Assembly (NCBI GenBank): GCA_013146195.2
Contig: CM028378.1
Location: 37,906,182 to 37,970,181, forward strand
Origin: Codonopsis lanceolata
Lineage: Eukaryota > Streptophyta > Magnoliopsida > Asterales > Campanulaceae
Length of the DNA stretch: 64,000 bases
Direction of reading: 5' to 3'
Part shown: positions 36,863 to 47,383 of the stretch, piece after piece
Numbering within the stretch: the stretch's first letter is position 1
Layout of the letters: each line of letters begins with the position of its first letter
Position numbers and translations under genes: made by a program
Notes under the pieces: generated by a model
The model's database searches: none
What the model was told of the DNA's origin: nothing
Seen by the model: only the letters and a program-made list of their open reading frames with translations

Positions 36863-37967
36863 AGTTGCTCTATATAGCCCCCCATTACTATAAGTTGACC
36901 CCCCCCCCCCACCAAAGCCCATTTTCATAAGTGCATCTTTTCCGAGAGTACTAATAGGTTGATGGAATGGATATAAACCTTTTCAAAAAAGTTTATAACA
37001 ATAAAGCAAAATGTTGAAAGGGTTAATAGTAGACCAACCGATTGATATTTTTTTCTTTTTGTCTTTGTCTTTTTTGGTTACCGTTGTGTACAAAAAAATT
37101 AGTTGTGGGTCCATATTATAAAGTTTTTTAAATGTTTATGTGAGTGTAGAGAAAAAATTAAAAATAAAAAGGTTTATAAGCTGGTGACGTGGCATACTGG
37201 ATAAACATTTTAAAAGGTTGATGAGTGTGGATGACCTAAGTTACCATTCCCTTCATCCAAACTCACCCCTACCCCTTTCACTGCCTCCTCCCTTCCCCCC
37301 TTCACAGCCTCCTCCCTTCCCACCATCCCCCCTCACTGCCTCCTCCCTCCCCCTAATCCACTACTTATCCTCTCCCCTTCCATCACCACCTCCTCACCTT
37401 CCCCTCATCACAATATACTCATTCTATCACCAGCACCACCAACCCAGTACATAGCTCAAACCTCCAAGCATCTCCCTTTTTCCCCTTCTCATCCTCTCTA
37501 AAAAAAATCAATTCAAGGGTTGTTCGGCCCTGGTTGACCGAACAACATTGTTCTGTTCGCTCACTGAACATTCTTGAGTTATTCGGCCATGGGCGATCGG
37601 TCAACCTTGTTGCCGAACAACACAAGGTTGTTCAATCGACCGGAGTCGAACAAACCTTTAGTTAAATTATTTAATAAAAAAAGAGGGGGAGGCAGGGAAG
37701 AAGGGAGGTGGAGATGGGACTGTGACCGGATATTGATGTTCATTGGCTAGGCGGGGATGGATGAGAGAGTGTAAGTTAAAGGATGCAATGGGAAATAGGA
37801 TGTGGTGTTGGAAGGAGTATACTTTAATGGGGGAGGGAAAAAAGGTGGTGATGGAAGGCAGTGCCGGCCATGAGATTTTGGGGACCCTATGCGAACTCAA
37901 AAAACGAGGCCCCAACCATATACATTTTAAAAATATTAAAAGCTTTGGTTCGAGACCAAATCAAATA
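36863..37967. other. Intergenic, with a pyrimidine-rich Pro-coding tract and inverted GAACAA words
   Basis: 37250-37500 is C/T-rich and gives a Pro/Ser-rich low-complexity frame that I do not treat as a gene. 37516-37660 contains repeated TTGTTCGG/CCGAACAA and GACCG words in both orientations. No terminal repeats were resolved. Confidence 0.45.
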
Positions 37968-38188
37968 CTCCCTCCGTTCCAAAATTATCGTCTGGGTTGA
38001 CTTGACGCACGATTTAAGAAAATACATTTGACTGGATTATTAATATTAGTTTGATGTGTAGTTTACTTTAAGACTCATAAGGGTAAAATGGTAAAAGTGT
38101 TATCCTAAAAAAGAAAATTTTAAACAAAATAATTATTTAGGGACAGACAAAAAAGAAAAATAGGACAATAATTTGGGGACAAAGGAAG
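37968..38188. mobile_element. Stowaway-type MITE
   Basis: The ends are CTCCCTCCGTTCC and, on the minus strand, CTTCCTTTGTCCC. TA dinucleotides flank both sides (37966-37967, 38189-38190). At 221 bp and non-coding it fits plant Stowaway (Tc1/mariner-related) MITEs. Confidence 0.8.
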
Positions 38189-38345
38189 TATTTTTTTTCT
38201 CAGATCCGTATTTTTAATTAAGTTCTTTTAAAAACTAATAAAAAGTTAAGCACCTAAAAAAATGAAATCAATAAACAATAGTGTCCTTACATAGACACAC
38301 TACCTATTAAATATTTAAATACAAAATTATTCACAATAAAAAATA

Positions 38346-38602
38346 CTCCATCTGTCTCAAAATTTTGTCTTGTTTGACCAGACACACGGATTAAGAAAAA
38401 CAATTTATTTAATTATTAATATTGACATGATTTGTAGTTTTCTTTAAAGGCATATACATGTGACCCATAATTAAGGTGGCAAGAAAAATTAAGAGACGAA
38501 CGCTAAAAGTGTTGTCTTAAAAAGAAATCTTTCAAACTAGACAAATAAATTTGGGACATGCAAAAAAAATAAAACATGACAATAATTTTGGGACGGATGG
38601 AG
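38346..38602. mobile_element. Stowaway-type MITE, same family
   Basis: CTCCATCTGTCTC at left and, on the minus strand, CTCCATCCGTCCC at right, with flanking TA. The interior is related to the copy at 37968 (AAGAAAAACAATTTATTT-like and AAAGTGTTGTC). Confidence 0.8.
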
Positions 38603-38934
38603 TAAACAAAATTTAAAAACTAAACTAATGATTAATTAACAAAATAATCATCCATAACAAATTACTTCCTCCGTCTCGGATAATGTTTCTAGTAGATAAA
38701 ACACAAGGATTAAGAAATGTAATTAATGATGAGTTGTAAAATATGTTGTGACAATAATACTCATCACATTCATACTCTCTCTCATTAATTATGTACCAAT
38801 TACACTCACTCTCTATATAGGATGTGCAATAATGATAATATTAAAGGAGGTGATATATTAAAAAGAATGGTAGAAAATTTGTACACTAAAAGTCTTTAGG
38901 AACATTAGTTTAGACATCTCAAATTAGAAAGTAT

Positions 38935-39834
38935 GAACATTTATCAGGGACAGACGTTGTTCCTGACTTCCTAACAAAGAATCCATTATTCTATTTTGAG
39001 ATGTTTCACTTAAAGAGTCTACTTTTAAAAATTAAAACATAAAAATGTCATTTTATCACTAACTAGTATATGTGCTCGTGTCATAGGCACGGTGTCGGTA
39101 TGAGATCGGTTCAATTGATGTTTGGGATGAACAAATCTCATAACTGAGGGAGTAATTAAAACAAAACCCACAATTAAATGTTTTATATGTAATTGTGGAT
39201 GAGGTAATTCAAACAACACACATTAATGGGGTTCATATGTAACCCACATACTTACTGATCAATCTGGAATGACTAAACTCACAACGGAAGGTTTTATATG
39301 TAATTGTGAAGTGGGTAATTCAAACAAAACGCATAAATGAGGTTTATATGTAACTCACATACTTACGGATCAATATTGATTTTGCCCGTGCAATAGGCAT
39401 GGTGTCAGTATGTGATCGATTCAATTGATATTTGGGATAAACAAAGTCTATAAATGAGGGAGTAATTCAAACAAAACCCACAACTGAAGTTTTTATATGT
39501 AATTGTGGAGGGGTAATTCAAACAAAACACATAAATGGGGTTCATATGTAACTCACATACTTACGGATCAATCTGGATCGACAAAACCCACAACTGAATG
39601 TTTTATATGTAATTATGAAGTGGGTAATTCAAACAAAACACATAAATGAAGTTCATATGTAACTTACATACTTACGGATCAATCCGGACCGTCAGTTGTG
39701 TTTGACACAATTCGATCAGGGTCGTCTGTTATACCCTGAGCTCTTTTATAATATAGATAGATTACTAAAATTGTTATTTTTCTTTAAAAATGACTTTCAA
39801 ACGGGAACTCTTTATTCAGAACGGAGGGAGTATA
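38935..39834 (-). mobile_element. Stowaway-like MITE interrupted by a Helitron
   Basis: Left part 38935-39062 and right part 39762-39834 together match, in inverse orientation, the MITE at 54507-54724 (shared CATCTCAAAATAGAATAAT, AAAATGACATTTTTAT and the terminal ACGGAGGGAG). Between them lies the Helitron 39063-39761. A partial Stowaway-like end is also seen at 38666. Confidence 0.65.
39063..39761 (-). mobile_element. Helitron, 699 bp, with internal direct repeats
   Basis: Read on the minus strand, the 5' end is A|TCTATCTATATTATAAAAGA. The 3' end is an imperfect hairpin (ACCGTGCCTATGACACGAG), then CACATATACTAG|T. The body holds three to four diverged units of about 160 bp with TTTATATGTAATTGTG, GTAATTCAAACAAAAC and ATACTTACGGATCAAT. 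It is inserted within a Stowaway-like MITE. Confidence 0.75.
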
Positions 39835-40365
39835 TATTAAGTTAAAAAGTGAGATTAGGGGACCATTTTTTTAGTATAAAAAAATCGGGGGCCCTAGGCA
39901 GCTGTCTACTAGAAATATGCCCAGGGCCGATCTTAATGGAAGGAGAGGAAAGAAGCAATGAATTTGGGGGAGGGAGGAGGTATTGAAAGGGAAGGGAGGA
40001 GGCTGTAAATGGGGGTGTGATTTTAGATGAAGGGAAAGATAACTTGAAAATTTTGAATTTTCTGAAGGCTATATAACGGCACAACTATTTTTTTCGATCA
40101 CTTTTTGTTGAAGCATCGTTTCTGTTCTCCGTTGTTACTTTGTGTTTGTATCGTGACGTTCAATCTTTTTGGCCCCACTGTATAGAAAATGGAAATCGGT
40201 CCTTTGGAATCATCCATTTCAACAATAACTCCTTATCCTTTTTGACTTCTGACCTTCAATTTTCTTTTCTTAAGGTCACCGGTTATAGAGCCCGTACCAA
40301 TGTAGGAATCATCTATTTTTTGAAATAATAATAGTATAACTTTTGGAATTTTAGGTATTTATGTA

Positions 40366-41588
40366 TCTATATATATATAATGACAGATGTAATTTTAGCA
40401 CTGCCAAATATAGTAAGTTTCCGCTAAAATATACTTACCAAAAACAAAAATTATTCTGTATATGTAAAAAATTATGTCATACCTTGAAAACATAAATTTT
40501 CACATTCTTAACCCTTTTTATTGTTTGAGAAATGAGAATTCTGAATTATCATTATGATTTATTGAATCAATAAATCTTTAAACTTTTTTGTATTCTTAGA
40601 AGACATATTATCCATCAATTTCATAGGAATATGAATAGTTGTCAATTGTCATCAATAATATATTTATACATTTAGAAGCTAAACAATTTAGTTGTTGACC
40701 AAAAATAAATGATAAATTACATTGAAACATAAATATTGTCACAAGTATAAAAATGTCAATTCCTTTCAAAATAATACACAATTTTAGCTTCGAGTACCAT
40801 TAATATATACCAACAAAATCACCGTAGAATAGCACTCTTTAAAGCTTAGTATGTGGCATAATTAAACTCATCAAACTGTCATAGACAATAAAAAAACGTT
40901 AGTCCGAAATTCTTGCGTAGTGCTTTTTTTTTCGGTGTTCAAAGTTTTCTTTGTTTAATATTATATTCATATTCAACCTCTCTTATTTTAATTTAGAAAT
41001 TGTTTTCTTTTGTTATTTGAATTATATTTGAGTGTTATATGTATAACGCATACAATAAAAGATCTATAAATGCAATCACAAAAAAATATGTAAATATTTT
41101 CTTTTAAAAAATATTTTTCAACCTAAGAAATTTTTTGTGAATGAAAAATAACAGTATACTTGCCAATAAATTGTTCGTGCCTACGACGATGACAAACATT
41201 CACAATCATCATTTAAACAACTTCAATTTGCGTATATACTAAAATAAAAATATAAAACTACATTAACTCAACTATATAAGGTCTAAAACTCATTATTCCA
41301 AATACATACTTGAAATAATAATTGATGAAGTTAAACTCACCTCTCGATTTAGTAGATTATGAAACTACTACGTATTAAAAATGTATGATCTGAATTTAAA
41401 CGATATCTAGTTCATATACTATGAGGTTGTTATAGCAACAAAAAAAAATATTTTTAAATCTGATGTTTGTTTTGTGATTTTTTTTAAAGAATACTTATTA
41501 TACATTATATTGAAGGAAATATTGTTTATGCATAATTCAATTGAAAAAGACACATGTCCGTGCATTTAACACACGGGTGTAAAACTAG
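40366..41588 (+). mobile_element. Helitron, about 1.2 kb
   Basis: The candidate 5' end is A|TCTATATATATATAATGACA. The 3' end is the hairpin CCGTGCATTTAACACACGGG, then TGTAAAACTAG. The base following CTAG is A rather than the expected host T, so the end may be mutated. The interior is AT-rich and non-coding. Confidence 0.6.
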
Positions 41589-41908
41589 ATATAATTGAAA
41601 TGTCAAACTCTTTAATGGTTCTAGTAATTTAATCTCTTTTATTGGTACTAATAATAAGTCTTTTATCTAAAAAAAATTATAAACGAACATAATTTTCTAA
41701 TTAATGAGGTATACATAATAATAGTATAAAACTTTTATCTAAACACTTTTTAAATCAACATCATTTTCTAATCAATATGTGATACATCTCTTTTATTGAT
41801 AATAATAATAACTTAAAAACTAACATCAATTTCTAGCTAATATGGGATACATATTATTTAATTAAAAAACCTTTTGTTCGTGCGTTTAACGCACGGGTGT
41901 AAAACTAG
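41589..41908 (+). mobile_element. Second Helitron 3' terminus in tandem
   Basis: CGTGCGTTTAACGCACGGG then TGTAAAACTAG|T (ending 41908) repeats the 3' terminus found 320 bp upstream, with a perfect stem. The intervening sequence has ATCTCTTTTATTG words repeated twice. Either two abutting elements or one element with duplicated 3' ends would give this. Confidence 0.55.
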
Positions 41909-42660
41909 TTGGTAATAACAGTAAAACACTTTGTAATAAATGTGAGATATATCTCTTCTATTTGTAATAATTTTTGAAGTCTTTTATTTAAAAGCTTTTA
42001 CAATCAACATTCTTTTTTTAAATAATGTGAGATGCATCACTTCAATTTAGAGGTGATCATGGTCCGAATCGGTTCTGTTTACCCAAAAAAAAAAAAAACA
42101 AAGAATCATAACCAAACCAATTAATACGTCAATTTATAAAAAAATAGAACCAAAACCAACCTAATATATATAAGAACGAATACTTTGGTTCGGTCCAAAA
42201 CCAACTCATATTGTATAATTAAGAATCAAAACCAAACCAATATTTTAGTATTTAACTACTTAATACAAATAAATAATATAATATAATATTTTATTCAAAG
42301 ATTAAAAACATTGAACAATAGTAAAATGTTGAAAATACACATGAGTTCACAAAAAGAAACAAAAATAAAATTGGTCCATTCAATAATTAAAAAGTTTTGA
42401 GTCATAATATTACAATTTGGTTCATGCAACAGAAACAAAAGTGGGGGGGGGGGAATAGGTACATGAACATATGAGTTTAACACTTAAGAGTATGAAAAGA
42501 TATTTACGAAAAAACATCTGAAACTTTAAATTTTTAATTAGTGTATATAGTAGAAAAAAAGTCACTATGTTTTCAATCTTTCAAAATTATCAAATAACAA
42601 ATGAAGAACTAACGGTTGAAGAACAATCAACTGGGATAAAAAGATATGTATGTATGTATG
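41909..42660. other. AT-rich intergenic, repeat fragments
   Basis: 42045-42260 has inverted GGTTCGGT/ACCAAACCAA words typical of decayed MITEs. No gene was identified. Confidence 0.4.
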
Positions 42661-42662
42661 TA

Positions 42663-42671
<9 letters not shown>

Positions 42672-42727
<56 letters not shown>
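42672..42727. repeat. (TA)n microsatellite
   Basis: Uninterrupted TA repeat preceded by ATGT and GT repeats. Confidence 0.95.
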
Positions 42728-42731
<4 letters not shown>

Positions 42732-42824
42732 CATTACTTCATCCATTTCTAAATAATTGTCCTTTTTATTTTTTATTCTTTCAAAAATAATTATCCTCTT
42801 TCAATATTTTCACTTTGAGAAAAA

Positions 42825-42860
42825 CTAGTATTCCGCCTTGTGCGATGCACAGACTTAATA
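42825..42860 (-). mobile_element. Helitron 3' terminus
   Basis: On the minus strand, CTGTGCATCGCACAAGG then CGGAATACTAG|T gives a stem-loop plus CTAG and host T. The rest of the element should extend to higher coordinates, but I could not fix its 5' end. Confidence 0.55.
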
Positions 42861-43429
42861 TCATTATAAGTAAAATTAAAAACTTTAATGATTATAAAAT
42901 AAAATTGAACTTCCTTTCTGATTAGTGATAAACCACAATTCATCACATAATCTTACGCATACTGGAAAAGTTGGTACAACTTATGGTCATCATAGTAATA
43001 GTAATTTAACATTTTGACTTTATTTATCGGTATATACCCACCAGGTAATTTTTGTGAATCATTAAACTTCTCTCTTTTTACATTATAGTAAAATTAATGG
43101 AAATATAATAAATGTTGTTTCATGTGTTTAATAATATATGCTACATTAAAGAGTGAAAAAATAATATAACATGAATTTGAGAATACATGAAGGTTCCAAG
43201 CTGCAGTTAAGTTTCCCTAGGAAATCTCTATTTTAATGGGACACTTTTTCTTTACAAAAAACGGTTAATGTTTATTAAATGGTCTTCAAAATCATTTAAT
43301 TCAATTCTTTTTTAGGATGTATATATTAGTACTACGTAGAATATTCTGTTGTGCTTGAGGCAAGTTAATGTTAGTGTTCGAAATTAAGTATGTACTCTAT
43401 GTGTTTTTTTTTTGCCAAAATTATAAAAA

Positions 43430-43685
43430 TGTATATGCAAAATTCAAGATATATATTAATAATGTGTTTTCTATGTTTGAACGTTCAGTGTGTAGATATT
43501 ATTAATTTTCCGCTATTTAATTTTTTTTATTTCAGTAAAGTAAGTTTAATGATCTGATGAAATAAACTCCAAAGTTAACAAGTGATATTTTTAAAAAATG
43601 ATATGATATAATACGTATATAAAAATTTAATTCATGAATATTTTACATATCTTATGAGCCGAAATTATAAAAACATATATTCAAG

Positions 43686-43733
<48 letters not shown>

Positions 43734-43900
43734 AGATATTATTAATTTTCCTATATTTAATTTTTTTATTTCAGTAAAATAAGTTTAATGTTCTGATGAA
43801 ATAAACTCCAAAGTTAACAAGTGAGATTTTTTTTAAAAATGATCTGATATAATACGTATATAAAAATTTAATTCATGAATATTTTACATATCTTATGAAA
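43430..43900 (+). repeat. Tandem duplication, two units of about 235 bp
   Basis: The run GTGTAGATATTATTAATTTTCC...TTTACATATCTTATGA occurs at about 43493-43656 and again at about 43731-43898 with few changes. The second unit gained a (TA)n(TG)n tract (43688-43731). Confidence 0.9.
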
Positions 43901-44459
43901 TAAACTCCAACATTTTGAAATAACACATTTAGATAGATTATTTAATAATATCAAATTCCAGATGTTTGTTTAAAAATTTGAATACAATATAATTCAAATG
44001 TTGCTATATACTTGTTATATAAAATAAGAAATATAACTTTTTAATAATATGATGTAAATTCTGTTATTCAATCTTTTGTATGTAGGGTTGTCAAATATGG
44101 CAAAAGCCCGCATGCATGCTCACCCCGCCACCTATTAGGCGCAGGTTGGACCGATGTATAAGATGACCATTTGGATGCAGGCTGCGGCGGGCTTTTGCGG
44201 AGGGGGCGGGCAACTCGCGCTTTCTAGACTCTTGACTTTTGGGCCTCTTGACAATATAGATCTATTTATTGGGCTTGGGACATATTATCTATTGTATAAT
44301 AAAGGGCAAATTTCAAGTGAGTACAATTTTAAAAACATATTTTCATCTAGGTCCATCAATTTTTTGGACATTTCATGTAACTACAAATTGGTTACCAAAT
44401 GACTAAAATGTCATTAATGAAGGCAAATCTCATCCGGACTGTCAAGAGCAAAAAAAATA

Positions 44460-45055
44460 CAATAATGTTGATGCCAAATTCAGGCATCAAAACTGTTTAG
44501 ACAGTTTTTTCAAGACAAAAAAAATCCAAAAATGCTGATATCAAATCCAGGCATCAGAACTGTTTATACCAAAAAATATCCAATAATGCTGATGTCAAAT
44601 CCAGACATCAATTCAGAACTATTTAGACAGTTTTTTCAAGACAAAAAAAAAATCCAAAAATGTTGATGTCAAATCCATGCATCAAAACTGTTTAGACAAC
44701 AAAAAAATCAAAAATGTTGATGCCAAATCCAGGCATCAAAACTGTTTAGACAGTTTTTTCAAGACAAAAAAAATCCAAAAATGCTGATGCCAAATCCAAG
44801 CATCAGAACTGTTTAGACAATTTTTTCAAGACCAAAAAAATACCAAAAATGTTGATATCAATGTTAGGCATCAGAACTGTTAACAGTTTTTTCAAGACAA
44901 AAAAAAATCCAGTAATGTTGATGCCAATGCTAAGCATCAGAACTATTTTCACAGTTTTTTCAAGACAAAAAAAATTTAAAAAATTGATGTCAATGCTAGG
45001 TATCAAAACTGTTTTCACAGTCTTTTTAGGCATCAGAACTGTTATATTCAAAATG
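44460..45055. repeat. Minisatellite of nine units, each with two hairpins
   Basis: Units of about 54-75 bp follow the plan ATGCTGATGCCAAATCCAGG, then CATCAGAACTGTTTAGACAG, then TTTTTTCAAGACAAAAAAAATCC. GATGCC/GGCATC and AACTGT/ACAGTT are inverted pairs, so each unit can fold into two small stems. It lies just inside the left TIR of the Pack-MULE. Both strands stay open over parts of the array. Confidence 0.9.
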
Positions 45056-46677
45056 AATTGAGACATGCAACAAAACTATACAAACATCCTAAAACGCTGT
45101 CAGAAACTGTGTATAAACTTCAAAATGAGTTAAAACTTGCGAGAATTTAGATTACTTTGAAGAAGAATTACAATATACATTTATAAAGTTGCATATGTTA
45201 TAAATGAATTCTTGTTTAGAGCTGAAAATGGTCAAAATACATAAAACCTGACTGATGACTCAGATAAAGCTATGAATTAAGCATCTAAACCAAGACACAT
45301 TTACAATTCAAGCTACAAAGAAGAAACATAAATATAGATGGGCAAAGATTCCAATATTACTGAAATACTAAATAAACACCAGACCTTAGACCCTTCCATC
45401 ATCAGAAGCCAAATGAGGTGTCATACAGATTGTTTGGAGGGTCGGGGAGAGAACCAGATGTTTTTCCTTAGGAGTTTGAATAGTGCAAGATACCAACACC
45501 AGTAACTCTTTGCCAAACAGATTGATTCACAAATCTAGCGCTTGCCACAATTTAGTAATCACTACTTGCATTATGATCCATGGTAACCAAGAAAGAATAA
45601 GACTGCCTGACATGGATGTCCAAGCTAGTGTAATTCTGTTGTGATGTGTAACGACCCTCTGTTTCTACTAGAAGCAAATTATAATTATGAATTCGGAAAT
45701 TCAAACAAGTTGATACCCCAACATTGTGAACACGAATTCAATAAGTTTTATCTGCAGAGTGTAGGAGCATTACTAGTTACAATTAACAAACTCAATGAGC
45801 ATCAATAGACAAAGAATATGTTTTAGGATTTAGGAAAAAGAAAAACATAAGCACGAACAATCATCCACAAAAATGGTTAATAAGGAAAGTAGCACCTAAC
45901 AATTATACACATACTAATGATTTACCACCAACTTAGAGCATTGCCAAGGTCAATCATCAATTGTTTCATAGTCAAGGCCATCTAGGACAATTATGAAATT
46001 TGGTATAGGCAACCATATTATTTAACCAGCTTTGAACCAGCAAACTACATTTAGCAAATCTACAAAGCCATGGACTGGCGGGGATAGGCAAAGCAGCACT
46101 GTGTGGCTCAATGAGAAAGGATTTGACCAGCTATGCATAATTGCAACTATCTCATATGCACTAACACAGGACTTACGAGCGAGTTTAATTTCTTATATTT
46201 CTATTTCCACAAACCCAAAATAAACAGGGACAGACAATATTATACCAACAAAACACATCAAACCCATGCAACACGAATCCAAATAAAGACCCCACAAATA
46301 TTCTTAATGAACATAAAACCAAAATCTTCATCAACAACAAACAATCAGTCATTACCCAAAAATATTAGAAATGAGAGCATCAAAAACAATTCTCGAGGTC
46401 TACCCAACTCCTTAGAGATAATTCCAACATAAAATATATTATATTATCATCACAAATCCACAATTCCTATAATTGTTAGGATCCTTAATTTGACAAATAA
46501 TGGATTTTGCATTAAAAGCATTTCCTCCCCAATCTAAATGAAACTAAAAAGATCTATACAAATATGAACTTATTTATAAAACAACAATTAAACGAATCGC
46601 TCAATAAAAAAGATAGATTGGAAGAACATATATCGATTCGCTTAGAAACTGAACGGAATCTAGAGATGAATACTCAC
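45056..46677 (-). other. Non-coding interior of the Pack-MULE
   Basis: The region next to the VAMP exon donor (46677 downward on the minus strand) is intron-like. I searched it for later VAMP exons (SNARE motif, C-terminal membrane anchor) and saw none. It may include captured intron 1 and other unidentified sequence. Confidence 0.5.
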
Positions 46678-46867
46678 TAAATCCATTTTCAACGAGGTAG
46701 TTGAAGGTGTGGCCATCGCAATTGTAGGTGAATTTGTTGTTGGTAGTGGGTAGCTTCTGAAGACATTGAGAAGCGATGCTCGTGAAATTCCTAGTGAACT
46801 CCGTGTACTCTACAATGATCACCGTCCCCCGTGCCACGAAGCTGTAGATCAACGATTGTTGCCCCAT
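46678..46867 (-). pseudogene. Captured first exon of a VAMP72-type v-SNARE
   Basis: The exon begins MGQQSLIYSFVARGTVIIVE and runs through QCLQKLPTTNNKFTYNCDGH to NYLVENGF. This is the N-terminal longin domain of plant VAMP721/722-type R-SNAREs. It is 190 nt (63 codons plus 1 nt) and ends at an intact donor (GTGAGTATTC) in the phase expected. The 5' UTR is also preserved (GTTAGGGTTTTTGGCCAAG before ATG). No SNARE motif or transmembrane anchor follows, so it cannot make a functional SNARE. It lies inside a Pack-MULE. Confidence 0.85.
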
Positions 46868-47012
46868 CTTGGCCAAAAACCCTAACCTTATTGAAGAGAA
46901 TTGTAACTTTTTTTAGAGAGATAGAAAAATCTAGAGAGAAAGAAAGAAATGGAGACGGGGAAAACGGTTGGATCAGAGAAAAAATGGTGGCGATTTGCGG
47001 TGCTTTTCTGTG

Positions 47013-47180
47013 AATGGGAGCGCTGGAGCCAGTTCGCTGAACGTAACGGCCCTTTTTGAGAAACCTGGCGATTCTGCCGATGGGAAACTGAAGGCCGACC
47101 TTGGTGGACTTTGTCACCGACTTCTTTCTTTCTCCACATTTCCTCCCTCCGGCACCTTTGGTGGTCTTTCCTAATTCCAT
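47013..47180 (-). pseudogene. Captured 5' part of a histone H2A gene
   Basis: The frame from ATG 47180 reads MELGKTTKGAGGRKCGERKK, then the H2A core GLQFPIGRIARFLKKGRY and QRTGSSAPI. It matches the N-tail and alpha-1 region of plant H2A (normally GAGGRKGGERKK and KAGLQFPVGRI), with several substitutions. H2A homology stops at about residue 56 (47013), before the rest of the histone fold. The frame then runs on to 46791 through VAMP leader sequence, giving a 129-residue chimeric ORF without histone-fold completion. Confidence 0.85.
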
Positions 47181-47383
47181 TAATTTGATTTTTTCAAAGT
47201 CATGAACAATGAATAACAGATATTTCGGGGGAAATTTTGGTTTGTGAATAGCTGGGAAAATAAAGGACAGTGACGTATTTTCGCCCTAAAATTGTACCTA
47301 AAAGATATGTCCAAAAAATAGCTGGATTCATTTGAAAGCATGTTTTAAAAGATGTACCGGCACGTAATTTTTTCTATAATAAA

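Larger units (their letters stand above)
44304..47374 (-). mobile_element. Pack-MULE carrying VAMP72 and histone H2A gene fragments
   Basis: The left TIR starts GGGCAAATTTCAAGTGAGTA. The right TIR on the minus strand starts GAAAAAATTACGTGCCGGTA. The two align for about 130 bp, including the shared run ATTTTTTGGACAT and AACAT.TTTTCA words. The flanking 9-bp direct repeats TATAATAAA (44295-44303 and 47375-47383) are identical, the Mutator signature. No transposase is present. Inside, on the minus strand and in the same orientation, are the 5' part of a histone H2A gene and, downstream of it, the 5' UTR plus first exon of a VAMP72 gene. A hairpin minisatellite lies at the other end. It is 3071 bp long. 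The strand given is that of the captured genes. Confidence 0.85.

Noticed and set aside
37218..37454. Pro/Ser-rich 78-aa frame
   Set aside because: Simple C/T-rich repeat translated. No independent evidence of a gene.
44849..45061. Small proteins encoded by the hairpin minisatellite
   Set aside because: Frames are open on both strands because of repeat periodicity. Unit lengths are not consistently multiples of three.
46032..46432. Plus-strand frames beside the VAMP exon
   Set aside because: They lie opposite the captured intron-like sequence and show no family features.
45056..46677. A complete VAMP72 gene continuing downstream of the first exon
   Set aside because: No SNARE motif or membrane anchor could be found on the minus strand. 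The MULE TIRs and target duplications explain the truncation.
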